DNA of 64,000 nt from Serratia microhaemolytica (GTDB taxonomy: Bacteria > Pseudomonadota > Gammaproteobacteria > Enterobacterales > Enterobacteriaceae): positions 1 to 64,000 of the forward strand of contig NZ_SBEF01000003.1 of the NCBI RefSeq assembly GCF_004011885.1, in the 5' to 3' direction. Numbering within the stretch: the first letter of the stretch is position 1; each line of letters opens with the position of its first letter. This document shows, one piece after another, positions 44,608 to 57,663 of this stretch. The notes under the pieces are model-generated. The model was not told the DNA's origin, made no database searches, and was given only the letters and a program-made list of their open reading frames with translations. Both the position numbers and the translations under genes were made by a program.

Positions 44608-44892
44608 TTACGACTCTGACTGTTCTGCTAATTGGGCCAGCAGCATCTGCTCAATCAGCTCGCTGCGGCTCAGATTACGCTGTTGTGCCAGCTTATTTAA
44701 CGCAGTGACTGCATTTGCGTCCATCTTCAGTTCTACACGCCGTAATCCACGCACTTTGTCGCGTTTTAGCTGATTGCGCTTATTCACCTTGAGCTGTTCA
44801 TCACGGGAAAGCGGACTGGTTTTCGGCCGCCCAGGGCGGCGTTCATCAGCAAACAGATCCGGTGTGGTACGATCGGTTTGTTCTTTTGCCAT
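44608..44892 (-). CDS. ybfE: LexA-regulated ribbon-helix-helix protein YbfE
   Basis: 94 residues. Basic N-terminal half (RRPGRPKTSPLSRDEQLKV), then a ribbon-helix-helix-like region RRVELKMDANAVTALNKLAQ and NLSRSELIEQMLLAQLA. Known in E. coli as a LexA-regulated gene. No clear SOS box was confirmed in front of the start. Lies between fldA and ybfF, the expected order. Confidence 0.88.
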   Translation of the reverse strand: MAKEQTDRTTPDLFADERRPGRPKTSPLSRDEQLKVNKRNQLKRDKVRGLRRVELKMDANAVTALNKLAQQRNLSRSELIEQMLLAQLAEQSES

Positions 44893-45029
44893 TGTTGCAC
44901 TATTGCCATTGTCGCACTATTGCAAGAGAGTGTAATACCTTTGTTACCTGAACGGGCAGGCGTAGCGCGGCATATTACCTTAGCAGTGGTAATAACGACA
45001 ATGGGTAATGTGGCTAAAAACGCAACAAG

Positions 45030-45824
45030 CTATGTGTTGTGGTCCTCGTTGGTTGATTTCTCGCTGATGAAACGTTCAATTGCACGTAGCACTGTTTCTG
45101 GTTTTTCGGCATGTACCCAGTGGCCGGCTGCGGCCACTTCATAAGCGCGCGCTTGTGGAAATTGGCGCACAATCTGTTCACGGTAGCTATCCTGAAGATA
45201 GTTAGAGTGTGCCCCACGAATAAACAACACCGGATGTGGCCAAGGTGGCAGCTCTTGCCAACCGATGATGTGGTGATATTCCGCCATCAGTGCTGGCAGA
45301 TTAAAGCGCCAGTTACCTTGGTGGAAAGATTTCAGCAGAAACTGGATCACGCCCTCTTCGGTTAAGGTTGTTCGTAACTGTTCAGCCGCTGCTGAGCGTT
45401 GCGTGATGCCAGCCTCAACGACGGACTGTAGTGCCGCGAAGATGTGATCATGCTGACGTAGCGAATAACTGACCGGTGCAATGTCGATCACCACTAGGCG
45501 AGCAATACGTGCAGGGGCTAATGCCGTGAGCGCCATGGCTGCTTTGCCACCCATTGAGTGACCAATCACGATAGTCTGTTCTATCTGTAATTCATCAAGC
45601 AGTTGCAGGAGATCTTCCGCCATCAGTGGGTAATTCATCGCGTTGCTATGAGGAGAGCGGCCATGATTGCGTAAATCGACTTTGATGACAGCGTGTTGCT
45701 GGTTTAATTCGCGTGCCAATTGGCCTAAATTATCAAGATTGCCGAACAGACCGTGGATCAGCAGTAGGGGTAAGCTTGCCGGTTGTGCGGTTTGAGCAGG
45801 CAGTAATTGGTAGTGTAATTTCAT
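45030..45824 (-). CDS. ybfF: Esterase YbfF
   Basis: 264 residues, alpha/beta hydrolase. Nucleophile elbow GHSMGG near residue 90, oxyanion HGLFG near 28, and catalytic His in AGHWVHAEKP near 240. Known to hydrolyse short- to medium-chain acyl esters and acyl-CoA. ATG 45824 (MKLHYQLL) matches the E. coli start. Divergent from seqA. Confidence 0.93.
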   Translation of the reverse strand: MKLHYQLLPAQTAQPASLPLLLIHGLFGNLDNLGQLARELNQQHAVIKVDLRNHGRSPHSNAMNYPLMAEDLLQLLDELQIEQTIVIGHSMGGKAAMALTALAPARIARLVVIDIAPVSYSLRQHDHIFAALQSVVEAGITQRSAAAEQLRTTLTEEGVIQFLLKSFHQGNWRFNLPALMAEYHHIIGWQELPPWPHPVLFIRGAHSNYLQDSYREQIVRQFPQARAYEVAAAGHWVHAEKPETVLRAIERFISEKSTNEDHNT

Positions 45825-46018
45825 GCTGAACAACATCACAGTGAAATGGTCTGTAGCACGTTACTGCAAGATGGCCTTATGAGCAACTTGCCGTGTTTTC
45901 GGTTTAATAGATCGTTCACCCAGCAGGCGATCTGGTGTAAGCTGGCGCGGTTCGTGCGGTTACCAAGTTATGCAGCCACAGTTGGCGCAACAGTGTAGAG
46001 AAAACAGACTGGATTAAG

Positions 46019-46558
46019 ATGAAAACGATAGAAGTTGATGAAGAACTGTACCGTTATATCGCCAGCCATACCCAGCATATTGGCGAGAGTGCCTCCGACA
46101 TTTTACGCCGGATGCTAAAATTCACCCCAAGTCAAACCCCAACAGTGGCCGAGAGTGTCAGTGCGCAGGTGCAAACAGAATTGGCGCTGGTCGCGCCAGC
46201 ACCGCTCCGTGAGCGTGTGCGTGCGATGCGTGAGTTGCTGCTGTCGGATGAATATGCGGCACAACGTAAGGTGGTTGATCGTTTTATGTTGGTGCTAGCG
46301 ACACTCTATCAGCTCGATGCTGCCATGTTTTCCACCACTGTGAGTGAGTTGCATGGGCGTACTCGTACCTATTTTGCGGATGATCGACAAATATTGCTGG
46401 ATCGTGGTACTCATACGCAGCCAAGGCAGATTGCCGATACTCCTTACTGGGTGATCACCAATACTAACAGTGCGCGTAAACGTAGCATGGTCGAACAGAT
46501 TATGCTGGCGATGCAATTTCCGCCAGAGCTGATTGAGAAGGTGCGCACGACTATCTAA
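46019..46558 (+). CDS. seqA: Replication initiation negative regulator SeqA
   Basis: 179 residues with the N-terminal oligomerisation motif MKTIEVDEELYRYIASHT and a DNA-binding C-terminal half (RGTHTQPRQIADTPYWVITNTNS near residues 130-155). It binds hemimethylated GATC and sequesters oriC. Upstream of pgm, 64 bases apart. Confidence 0.97.
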   Translation: MKTIEVDEELYRYIASHTQHIGESASDILRRMLKFTPSQTPTVAESVSAQVQTELALVAPAPLRERVRAMRELLLSDEYAAQRKVVDRFMLVLATLYQLDAAMFSTTVSELHGRTRTYFADDRQILLDRGTHTQPRQIADTPYWVITNTNSARKRSMVEQIMLAMQFPPELIEKVRTTI

Positions 46559-46622
46559 GTGAGCGAATTCTGCCGTAGGTTGTTGCGTGATGACTGACGG
46601 CTTTGGCTTTGGGAGAGAATTC

Positions 46623-48266
46623 ATGATCAATAATCCACGAGCCGGGCAAGCGGCTCAGCAAGATGATTTAATCAATATTGCGCAACTGACATCACACTAT
46701 TATGTCTTACAACCACAACCCGATAACCCTGCCCATGCAGTGAAGTTTGGTACATCAGGCCATCGAGGTTGCGCCAGCCGGCAGAGTTTTAATCAAGCAC
46801 ATATTTGGGCGATTGCACAGGCGATTGCTGAGGTACGTAAGCTGAGTGGTATTGACGGCCCCTGTTATGTTGGTAAAGACACTCATGCGCTATCGGAACC
46901 GGCTTTTATCTCGGTGCTGGAAGTATTAACGGCGAATCGGGTTGAAGTGGTGATTCAGCAGAATAATGGTTTCACCCCAACGCCGGCAGTATCGCACGCT
47001 ATTTTATGCCATAACCGCCAGGGTGGTAGATTGGCGGATGGTATTGTGATCACGCCTTCACATAATCCACCAGAAGATGGTGGTATCAAGTACAACCCTG
47101 CAAATGGTGGCCCTGCTGACAGTGATTTGACTCGCTTGATTGAGCAGCGCGCTAACCAGTTATTGGCTGACAATCTACGCGGAGTGCAACGGCAGTCTAT
47201 CGAACAAGCCTGCCAGAGCAGCTATTTACATGTTGAAGATTTAGTGCAGCCATATGTTGAGGGGTTGGTGGATGTGGTCGATATGGCGGCGATCCAGCGT
47301 GCTGAATTAAAGCTGGGTGTTGATCCGTTAGGTGGTTCAGGTATCGGTTACTGGCAGCGGATTGCCGAACATTATCGGCTGGATCTGACGTTGGTGAATC
47401 AAGCGCTGGATCAGACGTTCCGTTTTATGCCACTCGATTACGATGGCATGATCCGGATGGATTGCTCATCAGAATTTGCTATGGCCGGTCTGCTGGCGTT
47501 GCGTGACAAATTTGACTTGGCATTTGCCAATGATCCCGACTATGACCGTCATGGCATTGTGACGCCCAGTGGATTGATGAGCCCAAACCACTATCTGGCG
47601 GTGGCAATCGACTATCTTTTCCGCCATCGCCCAGCATGGGCAGCACAGGTGGCGGTAGGTAAGACGCTGGTGTCGAGTGCGATGATTGATCGCGTCGTGG
47701 CAGCTTTGGGGCGTCAATTGGTAGAGGTGCCAGTGGGCTTCAAATGGTTTGTTGACGGCTTGTTTGAGGGGCGTTTCGGTTTCGCTGGTGAAGAGAGTGC
47801 TGGGGCCTCTTTTTTGCGTTTTGATGGTCACCCTTGGTCGACGGATAAAGATGGCATCATTATGTGTCTGCTGGCGGCAGAGATCACTGCGGTTACTGGG
47901 CAAAACCCGCAACAGCACTACTTATCGCTAACCAACCGTTTTGGTTCATCCAGCTACAATCGGCTACAGGCAGCCGCTAGTGCGGTGCAGAAAAAGGCGT
48001 TGGCACAACTCTCTGCTGACAGCGTACAAGCGACGATGCTGGCAGGAGAACCGATTATCGCTCGTTTGACTCGCGCGCCGGGTAACGGTGCGCCGATAGG
48101 CGGTTTGAAGGTGATGACTCAGAACGGCTGGTTTGCTGCTCGTCCTTCCGGTACTGAGGATGCGTACAAAATATATTGTGAGAGTCTATTGGGTAGCGAA
48201 CATCGCGAACAGATTGAGCGTGAGGCGGTCGAGATCGTCAATACGGTATTGGCTTCATCTGGCTAA
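46623..48266 (+). CDS. pgm: Phosphoglucomutase
   Basis: 547 residues. Active-site Ser in [11 protein letters not shown] near residue 145, metal site DPDYDRHG near 305, sugar-binding [14 protein letters not shown] near 390 and phosphate site [13 protein letters not shown] near 505. It interconverts glucose 1-phosphate and 6-phosphate. ATG 46623 has GGGAGAG upstream and matches E. coli Pgm. A 12-bp perfect hairpin follows. Confidence 0.97.
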   Translation: MINNPRAGQAAQQDDLINIAQLTSHYYVLQPQPDNPAHAVKFGTSGHRGCASRQSFNQAHIWAIAQAIAEVRKLSGIDGPCYVGKDTHALSEPAFISVLEVLTANRVEVVIQQNNGFTPTPAVSHAILCHNRQGGRLADGIVITPSHNPPEDGGIKYNPANGGPADSDLTRLIEQRANQLLADNLRGVQRQSIEQACQSSYLHVEDLVQPYVEGLVDVVDMAAIQRAELKLGVDPLGGSGIGYWQRIAEHYRLDLTLVNQALDQTFRFMPLDYDGMIRMDCSSEFAMAGLLALRDKFDLAFANDPDYDRHGIVTPSGLMSPNHYLAVAIDYLFRHRPAWAAQVAVGKTLVSSAMIDRVVAALGRQLVEVPVGFKWFVDGLFEGRFGFAGEESAGASFLRFDGHPWSTDKDGIIMCLLAAEITAVTGQNPQQHYLSLTNRFGSSSYNRLQAAASAVQKKALAQLSADSVQATMLAGEPIIARLTRAPGNGAPIGGLKVMTQNGWFAARPSGTEDAYKIYCESLLGSEHREQIEREAVEIVNTVLASSG

Positions 48267-48271
48267 CAGTG

Positions 48272-48305
48272 AGTTGCCACCGTGGGCACGGCAACGGTGG
48301 CAACT
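48272..48305. terminator. Perfect 12-bp hairpin between pgm and tex
   Basis: AGTTGCCACCGT (48272-48283) pairs with ACGGTGGCAACT (48294-48305), loop GGGCACGGCA. Placed between convergent genes; probably a bidirectional terminator, although a T-tract is lacking. Confidence 0.55.
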
Positions 48306-48311
48306 TGGCGA

Positions 48312-50648
48312 CTAACGTTTTTTGTTAAATGCTGCCGCTAGTGCATCACTCATCGCGCTGTTGCCGCTGTTTTGCACACTGCTCGGCTTTGCTTTATGTT
48401 CGCTTGAGCGGGCGGTGTTGCGGTTGCTGGCGGGATTGCCACTGTGAGTTGTGCCTCGGCGCGTGTTGTTTTCGCCAGGCTGCTCGTCTAGACGCATACT
48501 CAGCGCAATACGTTTGCGCGGTAGATCTACCTCCATCACCTTCACCTTCACGATGTCTCCTGCTTTGACGACAGTGTGTGGATCTTCAACGAATTTATTC
48601 GCCAGCGAAGAGATGTGTACCAGACCATCCTGGTGTACGCCGATATCAACAAAGGCACCAAAATTGGTGACATTGGTTACCGCACCTTCCAAGATCATAC
48701 CGATTTTAAGGTCATTCAGCGTTTCGACCCCTTCGGCAAATACCGCTGTTTTGAACTCTGGGCGCGGATCTCGTCCTGGTTTTTCCAGCTCTTTCAGGAT
48801 ATCACTGACGGTGGGGACACCAAACTTCTCATCAGTAAAATCACTGGCTTTGAGATTGCGTATTGCGCTGGCATTGCCCATCAGATCACGCAGTGCTTGT
48901 TCGGTTGCCGCCAGAATGCGTTCAACAACTGGGTAAGCTTCTGGGTGTACCGTTGAGGCATCTAACGGGTTATCGCCTTGGTTGATGCGCAGAAAACCAG
49001 CACATTGTTCGAACGCTTTCGGCCCCAGCCGGCTGACTTTTAACAGTTGATTGCGGTTGCTGAAACGGCCATGTTCATCACGCCAAGCGACAATGTTCTG
49101 TGCCATCATTTTTGTTAGGCCTGCGACGCGTGTGAGCAGCGGTACCGAGGCGGTGTTTAGATCAACCCCAACAGCATTAACGCAATCTTCAACTACTGAA
49201 TCGAGTTTCTTGGCTAATTGGCTTTGGCTGACGTCGTGTTGGTATTGGCCGACACCGATCGATTTCGGATCGATCTTGACCAGTTCCGCCAAAGGGTCCT
49301 GTAACCGGCGAGCGATGGAAACGGCCCCACGCAGTGACACATCCAACTGGGGAAACTCTTGTGCTGCCAGTTCGGAAGCGGAGTAGACTGAGGCTCCCGC
49401 TTCACTGACAATCACTTTTTGTGCCGTTATTGCTGGGTATTGCTGTTGTAATTCGCTGTAGAAGCGTTCGGTTTCGCGTGAGGCGGTGCCGTTGCCGATG
49501 GCGACCAGTTCTACATTATGCTTACTGCACAGTGCAGCGACAGTGGCGGCGGCTTTTGCCGCTTGACCGGTATGTGGGTAAACGGTGTCGGTGGCGACCA
49601 GTTTGCCGGTGGCATCAACAACGGCGACTTTAACCCCGGTACGCAGGCCTGGATCGAGCCCCATAGTGGCACGCATTCCTGCGGGTGCTGCCATCAGCAG
49701 ATCGTGCAGATTACGGGCGAATACCTTGATTGCTTCATCCTCGGCACGTTCGCGCAGTGTGCTCATCAATTCAGTTTCCAGATGTAGCAGCACTTTAATG
49801 CGCCAAGTCCAGTTCACGACTGATTTACGCCAGCTATCTGCCGGTGCCTGATTTAAACGTAAGTCCAGATGGTTGATGATGATCAATTCACCCTGGCTCT
49901 CGCGTGGTGGTTCCTCGTGGTGTGGATCGGCATTCAGTGTGAGTTGCAGGATGCCTTCATTGCGACCACGGAACATGGCGAGTGCCCGGTGTGAGGGCAC
50001 CTGAGCGATGGGTTCTTGGTGGTTAAAGTAATCACGAAATTTCGCCCCTTCCTCTTCTTTGCCTGCTACCACACTGGAGACCAGATGAGCATTTTTCCAT
50101 AAGTAATCACGTACTTTGGCCAGCAAGGCAGCATCTTCAGCAAAGCGTTCCATCAAAATATAACGTGCGCCATCCAATGCGGCTTTGACATCGGCAACAC
50201 CTTTTTCCGGATCAACGAATGCGGCAGCTAGCTGTTCTGGTTGCTGTTGTGGCTGTTGCCAGAGTGTTTCTGCCAGTGGCTGTAAACCGGCTTCGATAGC
50301 AATCTGACCGCGTGTGCGGCGTTTCGGTTTGTACGGTAGATAGAGATCTTCCAGTTCGGTTTTGCTCAGTGTGCGCTTGATCGCTTGTTCCAGCTCTGTG
50401 CTGAGCTTACCTTGATCACTGATCGACTTGAGAATAGTTTGACGACGTTCCTCCAGTTCACGCAGGTAACTTAAGCGAGTTTCCAACTGGCGCAGTTGGG
50501 TATCATCTAATGCGCCGGTCACCTCTTTACGGTAACGGGCGATAAACGGCACGGTGTTACCTTCATCCAGTAAACGGATTGTGGCATCCACTTGTTCAAC
50601 GCGAACTTGGAGTTCGCTGGCAATGGTACTGCTGACTGACTCAATCAT
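48312..50648 (-). CDS. yhgF: RNA-binding transcriptional accessory protein Tex (YhgF)
   Basis: 778 residues. N-terminal helical Tex_N, then the YqgF-like nuclease-fold core ([21 protein letters not shown] near 325), helix-hairpin-helix region and a C-terminal S1 RNA-binding domain ([22 protein letters not shown] near 655), ending in a low-complexity Ser/Asn/Arg tail. Family members bind RNA and act in transcription (established). ATG 50648 matches E. coli YhgF (MIESVSS); the longer ORF start at 50672 is rejected. Confidence 0.95.
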   Translation of the reverse strand: MIESVSSTIASELQVRVEQVDATIRLLDEGNTVPFIARYRKEVTGALDDTQLRQLETRLSYLRELEERRQTILKSISDQGKLSTELEQAIKRTLSKTELEDLYLPYKPKRRTRGQIAIEAGLQPLAETLWQQPQQQPEQLAAAFVDPEKGVADVKAALDGARYILMERFAEDAALLAKVRDYLWKNAHLVSSVVAGKEEEGAKFRDYFNHQEPIAQVPSHRALAMFRGRNEGILQLTLNADPHHEEPPRESQGELIIINHLDLRLNQAPADSWRKSVVNWTWRIKVLLHLETELMSTLRERAEDEAIKVFARNLHDLLMAAPAGMRATMGLDPGLRTGVKVAVVDATGKLVATDTVYPHTGQAAKAAATVAALCSKHNVELVAIGNGTASRETERFYSELQQQYPAITAQKVIVSEAGASVYSASELAAQEFPQLDVSLRGAVSIARRLQDPLAELVKIDPKSIGVGQYQHDVSQSQLAKKLDSVVEDCVNAVGVDLNTASVPLLTRVAGLTKMMAQNIVAWRDEHGRFSNRNQLLKVSRLGPKAFEQCAGFLRINQGDNPLDASTVHPEAYPVVERILAATEQALRDLMGNASAIRNLKASDFTDEKFGVPTVSDILKELEKPGRDPRPEFKTAVFAEGVETLNDLKIGMILEGAVTNVTNFGAFVDIGVHQDGLVHISSLANKFVEDPHTVVKAGDIVKVKVMEVDLPRKRIALSMRLDEQPGENNTRRGTTHSGNPASNRNTARSSEHKAKPSSVQNSGNSAMSDALAAAFNKKR

Positions 50649-50749
50649 AAATAGGATATCTGCTTGCAACAATAATCAATGAGGGACAGTTATACGTTCT
50701 GCTAGCCTGAAATGCCAGTGCAGCACTGAAAGCTTGTCCCAGTAGCGTA

Positions 50750-51250
50750 TTAGGTAACCGAGTGATCAGTTTCAGTGGTTTTAATATAGTCAATCTGGTT
50801 GACCCACCACTCAACAATACCGGTTGGTGTGTGCACGCTAGCACTATCGCCCTCGGCTTTTTTGAGCAGTGCGCGAGCCATCGGGGAATCGATTGAGATG
50901 TAATCCTTACGACCAAAAATTTCATCATAACCCACAATACGGAATCGTTTGGTTTCACCGGCTTCATTCTCGACCGTGACCCAGGCACCAAAAAAGACCC
51001 GCCCCTCCTGTTGTGGCGAGTAATCGACGATCTTTAACTGCTCCAGGCATTTGGTTAGGTAACGGACACGGCGATCAATTTCACGCAGGCGTTTCTTGTT
51101 GTACTGATAATCTGCATTTTCGCTACGATCACCAAGGCTAGCTGCCCAAGTGACCTTTTTAGTCACTTCAGGACGCTCATCACGCCATAGAAAATCTAGC
51201 TCCTGTTTCAGTTTGTTGTACCCCTCACGGGTGATCAGCAATGTTTTCAT
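50750..51250 (-). CDS. greB: Transcription elongation factor GreB
   Basis: 166 residues. N-terminal coiled-coil hairpin with REGYNKLKQELDFLWRDERP and the conserved acidic tip near residue 41 (GDRSENADYQYNKKRLREID), then the C-terminal globular FKBP-like domain (FFGAWVTVENEAGETKRFRIV). It rescues backtracked RNA polymerase by stimulating cleavage. Divergent from the cluster at 51646 and next to tex, as in E. coli. Confidence 0.96.
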   Translation of the reverse strand: MKTLLITREGYNKLKQELDFLWRDERPEVTKKVTWAASLGDRSENADYQYNKKRLREIDRRVRYLTKCLEQLKIVDYSPQQEGRVFFGAWVTVENEAGETKRFRIVGYDEIFGRKDYISIDSPMARALLKKAEGDSASVHTPTGIVEWWVNQIDYIKTTETDHSVT

Positions 51251-51645
51251 CACAAAATCCGTTGATAGCCTTTCGGTATAACAGATTTTCGCACAAAGTT
51301 GGCTTGCTGCTAATGGTTTATCAAGTCACCGTTGGATTGGTCGAGGTGCTTAAAACGGGATTTTCATTATCTATATAATAAATAAAGTGATTATAACCAG
51401 GTTTGCAACTGTGGTGGCTAAGATGGAATGTGCCAGCTATCCCGATAAGGGAAAAATATATTTTATATCAATGAAATAATTTTATTGTGGTGATAGCTGA
51501 TAGGTTTAAAATGGGATTTTTTGATTAAAAAATGATCTTTTTGATTAAAAATTGATCTTATTGGTTGAGAAATGTTCTACTTTGCCCTCATCCTACCTCG
51601 GCAGTGCAACAGAGTAAATGCTAACTATTAGGAGTTACTATCACT
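51251..51645. other. Intergenic region with iterated 20-bp repeats
   Basis: 395 bases without a gene, A/T-rich. Includes the three tandem units at 51518-51577, 68 bases before the next start, so they are likely part of its promoter. No other structure was noted. Confidence 0.6.
51518..51577. repeat. Three tandem 20-bp repeats before a secreted-protein gene
   Basis: Units TTTTTGATTAAAAAATGATC, TTTTTGATTAAAAATTGATC and TTATTGGTTGAGAAATGTTC follow with no spacing. The first two differ at one base, the third is degenerate. A 20-bp period is about two DNA turns, so identical faces are presented, as for iterated regulator sites. Confidence 0.7.
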
Positions 51646-52098
51646 ATGAAAGAATTTGTATCTCTGGTTATACCTCTGACGTTGTTTTCGGCCTCTTCTT
51701 TGGCAACTGAAACGCACGGCTGTGCTAATGCTACTCCTCAGCAGATTGCAGCACTGTTTGAACGCTGGAACAGTGCGTTAATGACAAGTGATGCGGTACT
51801 GGTTGCGCAACACTATCTTAGCGATGCAGTTCTGTTACCGACTGTTTCTAATCAGGTTAGGTTAACCGATGCTGAACGGATTGACTATTTTGAGCATTTC
51901 TTGGAAAAAAGTCCGGTTGGTCAGATTGACAGCCGTACTATTCGTATTGGTTGTAACACGGCGATAGATACAGGAACATATTCTTTTGTCTTTAAAGATC
52001 AATCAAAAGTCTCTGCTCGTTATACCTTTACTTACGCTTGGGATGGCAGTGAGTGGAAGATTTCATCCCACCATTCGTCAGTGATGCCTGAACACTGA
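51646..52098 (+). CDS. Secreted SnoaL/DUF4440-like protein (SgcJ/EcaC family)
   Basis: 150 residues. Signal peptide about 1-20 (VSLVIPLTLFSASSLA). Mature part has the cone-like alpha+beta fold of DUF4440: ALFERWNSALMTSDAVLVAQHY near residue 35 and a C-terminal SARYTFTYAWDGSEWKISSHHS. Function unknown; some members are oxidoreductase-like or act as periplasmic binding proteins. A good RBS (TAGGAG) sits upstream and an intrinsic terminator downstream, so it is a single-gene unit. Confidence 0.78.
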   Translation: MKEFVSLVIPLTLFSASSLATETHGCANATPQQIAALFERWNSALMTSDAVLVAQHYLSDAVLLPTVSNQVRLTDAERIDYFEHFLEKSPVGQIDSRTIRIGCNTAIDTGTYSFVFKDQSKVSARYTFTYAWDGSEWKISSHHSSVMPEH

Positions 52099-52135
52099 TT
52101 AACGCTGCACACACTGGGCTGTCGCCCAACACTGA

Positions 52136-52180
52136 AACGTCATCGTGCCTATTGATCTGCCGATGGCGTTTTTTGTTTTT
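52136..52180 (+). terminator. Intrinsic terminator
   Basis: AACGTCATCG (52136-52145) pairs with CGATGGCGTT (52161-52170), one mismatch, followed by a T-rich tail. It ends the DUF4440-like gene. Confidence 0.8.
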
Positions 52181-52621
52181 ATCTGAGTTAAACTGTTGAG
52201 TGTGTCGTTACGCTATTTTGTGCCTAAAATTGCTGTTTAGGTATGCTCCGAGGGGTATTTTTTGCTGGTAGTGACACGCTTTTAAGCAAAGCTCATTATT
52301 ATTTGTTTGAAAAACAAGATTTGTAACAATAGTTATAACATGCATACCATTAACTACTGTTAGTAATAATGAGTTTTCTGACAATACAAGACTATTGCCG
52401 ATGTAGTCGCTAGCGTGGGCGGTGTATACCTAAATGAGCCTAGGGGAAGAAGGTAGCACCAGCTATCAACCCGTAGCTTTGGCAAATGGGGTATACTCGA
52501 GAGTACGTTTAGGGTAGAAAGAGGTAAGGCGGCCAACACCGCTGCCTCTTGATGAGCGACGGGTATATTAAGGGCGAGGCATGACCTCGAATCAGGCAAT
52601 ACAGCCTTTGGGAGTAAGCTA
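52181..52621. other. Upstream region of ompR
   Basis: 441 bases with no gene; expected to hold the ompR-envZ promoter. No operator was identified with confidence. GGGAGTAAGC just before 52622 is the ribosome site. Confidence 0.6.
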
Positions 52622-54711
<2,090 letters not shown>

Positions 54712-54746
54712 ACAGTTTCGTTTTGCTGGTTATCAACGCTAGACTT

Positions 54747-54775
54747 GGGCGCACTTTGGGTGCGCCCTTTGTTTT
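54747..54775 (+). terminator. Intrinsic terminator of ompR-envZ
   Basis: GGGCGCAC (54747-54754) pairs with GTGCGCCC (54760-54767), loop of 5; TTT and a T-rich tail follow. Confidence 0.88.
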
Positions 54776-54958
54776 CCTATTTACTAGGTAACATCTTCTG
54801 GCTGGTGGTTAATCGTGCGAGCGATGCTGCTGGCAATGCTTGCTGTCAGTAATAGGTTATTGAACACGATAGGTGAGGGCGGCGCTTGTGCGATGTCACT
54901 AATCTGGCACTTTTGGAAAGTGTGGCTGTCGGTGAATAGTATAACTTATTGTTTCTAA

Positions 54959-55035
54959 TGGCACGCCCTACAGGATTCGAACCTGTGACCTACGGCTTAG
55001 AAGGCCGTTGCTCTATCCAGCTGAGCTAAGGGCGC
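54959..55035 (-). tRNA. argU: tRNA-Arg(TCT)
   Basis: 77 bases including CCA. Acceptor GCGCCCT with AGGGCGT, anticodon loop CTTCTAA with TCT, T-arm GGTTCGAATCC. Close to E. coli argU, which decodes rare AGA. The 3' end faces envZ. No integrase or duplicated 3' end was seen. Confidence 0.97.
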
Positions 55036-55505
55036 AGAGTGAGGAGAGTGAGTGCGATATTGCACTGAACAACATTTAATTCAGCAATGCTTGCTTGAAT
55101 ATTGACTTAATTTCAACGCACAGCATCCCAGTGAACAACACGCTGAGGATGCTGATTATACGGCTGAACGCCCTTGAGTCAATGCCTTTTGACTGTCTGG
55201 CGATCGAGTGAACATTTTTTATCGAGTAAAAAATTTTGCTCAATTGCTAGCACAAACCAATTGCTGAATGTATCGCTTCTGTTAGGAGCTGTTGACGCAA
55301 CAGCAGCCCATTTCCCTATTCTGGATCATGCAGAACAGCGAGCAAGCTGTGCTATTTCATGTGGATGTTTTTCTTTGATCATAAAACGTAGCACATTTAT
55401 TTACCGCTCTGTAGTTTTCGGCTGATTCATCACCTGACAGAGTCCCTTTCTTCTGACAAAATAACAGCACTTCTGCTTCTTCATACACGATGGGTTTTCT
55501 TTTTG
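55036..55505. other. Intergenic region tRNA-Arg to folD
   Basis: 470 bases without a gene. Contains the promoter of tRNA-Arg on the minus strand and the folD promoter on the plus strand. Confidence 0.55.
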
Positions 55506-56372
55506 ATGTCAGCAAAGATTATTGATGGTAAAACAGTGGCGCAACAGGTCAGGAACGAAGTGGCCGAGCGTGTTAGACAACGATTGGCTGCTGGTAGACG
55601 TGCTCCAGGGCTGGCAGTTATCCTGGTTGGTGAAAATCCGGCTTCACAGATTTATGTTGCCAGTAAACGTAAAGCTTGCGAAGAAGTCGGTTTTGTTTCT
55701 CGCTCATATGATCTGCCGGACTCTACGACAGAGGCGGAGCTACTTGCACTGATCGATAATTTAAATGCAGATAATTCGATAGATGGCATTCTGGTACAAC
55801 TGCCGCTACCTATAGGCGTTGATAACATCAAAGTGCTTGAGCGTATTCATCCAGATAAAGACGTTGATGGTTTTCACCCTTACAACATCGGTCGACTCTG
55901 TCAGCGCGCCCCCAGACTACGCCCCTGTACGCCGCATGGCATTATTACCTTACTTGAACGTTACCAAGTTGATACTTACGGTCAGAATGCCGTTGTTGTT
56001 GGAGCATCGAATATCGTTGGTCGTCCAATGAGTCTAGAACTGCTGCTGGCAGGCTGCACCACTACCGTGACGCACCGTTTCACTAAAAATTTGCGCCATC
56101 ATGTTGAAAATGCTGATATATTGATTGTTGCTGTTGGCAAGCCACACTTTATTCCTGGTGACTGGATCAAACGGGGAGCGATCGTGATTGATGTCGGGAT
56201 CAATCGGTTGGAAACAGGCAAAGTGGTCGGCGATGTTGAGTTTGCCACTGCCAGTGAGCGTGCAGCATATATTACTCCAGTGCCAGGAGGCGTGGGACCG
56301 ATGACGGTGGCAACACTGATCGAGAATACCTTGAAGGCGTGTGAGGAGTACCACGATACAACACCTGTTTGA
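55506..56372 (+). CDS. folD: Methylenetetrahydrofolate dehydrogenase/cyclohydrolase
   Basis: 288 residues. Substrate-binding Lys in [14 protein letters not shown] near residue 54, NADP-binding [12 protein letters not shown] near 165, and [17 protein letters not shown] near 260. Makes 5,10-methenyl- and 10-formyl-tetrahydrofolate. Start ATG 55506 (MSAKIIDGK) preferred to the TTG before it. Confidence 0.97.
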   Translation: MSAKIIDGKTVAQQVRNEVAERVRQRLAAGRRAPGLAVILVGENPASQIYVASKRKACEEVGFVSRSYDLPDSTTEAELLALIDNLNADNSIDGILVQLPLPIGVDNIKVLERIHPDKDVDGFHPYNIGRLCQRAPRLRPCTPHGIITLLERYQVDTYGQNAVVVGASNIVGRPMSLELLLAGCTTTVTHRFTKNLRHHVENADILIVAVGKPHFIPGDWIKRGAIVIDVGINRLETGKVVGDVEFATASERAAYITPVPGGVGPMTVATLIENTLKACEEYHDTTPV

Positions 56373-56615
56373 TTGCGGTACTTGTTGAGGTAGTCGTTCG
56401 ATCTGAACAGCTAGAACAGCATGGTGGCGCAAATGGGCGCTATGTGACACGACGATGTTGTCAGTAGACAGGATTGCTGTGGTGCATTAGCGCGATGTTT
56501 GGGGGTAGCGCGGTATTGAGATAAGTGATTACCCCAGAGGTTGGTCAATGACTGTTCTGGGGATTTATCTGTCGTGAATTAGCCAAACACCATCACTAGC
56601 CGTTAAACGCCATGA

Positions 56616-57275
56616 TTAGCTGATGACAGCTTCGGCTGCTGCAACCGAACATATTAGTGGCCACTCCTTCAGTTGAGATCTTTCAATTGGGGCATATTTG
56701 GTTATCCCATCAATTAAAATATTTTGATTTTCAACATCGTTTGGTAAATTTAATAGATAAATACTTTCATTCTTTTCTGATAAACCTTTCGATATGACTG
56801 TAAATTTCCAGCCAGAACGCTCCAGAATTGTGAACATTGAATGACTAACAATAGTTAATATTCCATCATAATTGAAATTTCTGGAGTAATTAATTGTGGC
56901 CAGAAACATAAGTAAACTTATTGGGAATCTCTCACGGTTTATCTTTTTTGCTCTTGCTTTATCGACAAAAAATCTGCTTGATTCAATGTAGTTACCCTCG
57001 GGAAGGGTAAAGTTTTCAAAACAAGAGGCAAAAGTTCCAACGATCATATTAGGGTATTGCATTTCAATGAGTCGTGAACCACAAATTACGGTGTCATCCA
57101 TAATGCCAAAAAGATAATTTGCATTATGGTCATCATACTCATCGAACTCCAAACCATTAATACAGTTCACTGACCAATTCAGACGATCTTTAAATACTTC
57201 TTTTCTTAATGCAAACAGTTCTTCTGATTTTCTCTCAGAAAGAAAGTCATGATTGACACTAATAATTTCTAACAT
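56616..57275 (-). CDS. LuxI-type acyl-homoserine lactone synthase
   Basis: 219 residues with all invariant LuxI residues in place: Arg in LRKEVFKDRLNW, Trp at the end of that segment, Asp pair in EFDEYDD, Arg in CGSRLIEM, Phe/Glu/Arg in NYIESSRFFVD. It makes an acyl-HSL from SAM and acyl-ACP. It is most like EsaI/YenI-type synthases of the enterobacteria, by eye. A/T-rich compared with neighbours. No luxR is found convergent or adjacent (56373-56615 holds no gene), unlike the usual paired arrangement. Confidence 0.95.
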   Translation of the reverse strand: MLEIISVNHDFLSERKSEELFALRKEVFKDRLNWSVNCINGLEFDEYDDHNANYLFGIMDDTVICGSRLIEMQYPNMIVGTFASCFENFTLPEGNYIESSRFFVDKARAKKINRERFPISLLMFLATINYSRNFNYDGILTIVSHSMFTILERSGWKFTVISKGLSEKNESIYLLNLPNDVENQNILIDGITKYAPIERSQLKEWPLICSVAAAEAVIS

Positions 57276-57663
57276 AATGTACCCCGCCCACTACAGTTCA
57301 ATTAGCATACCAAGTGCAACAGGCAATTGACTCGGAAGAGATAATCTGTAGTAAATTCCTTGGTTCTGAAACTATGAAACAGTTGCCTGATCTGCCAATA
57401 CAAAATAGGCCACATAGTTTGTGACGCGCAGCAAAGATACCAGTTTTTTCCCCTAAATCGCAAAGGTTTTCTTAAGAGTTATTGGCGTTCAGTAGAGAAA
57501 ATCATGTTTATCTGTAGCGATACACCATCATAAACATAATTTAAAAAATCATTTTAAATCATTTCGTTAAGTGTTCATTGATGTATTGTTATAGAAGTAA
57601 TAGCTTATTGCGCTACTTTTTTCCGGATAAAATTCGAGAGTGACTGATTGAAGTTTATAGTCA

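Noticed and set aside
57276-57400. lux-box-like CTGTAGT pieces upstream of luxI
   Set aside because: Too short and not arranged as a 20-bp palindrome.
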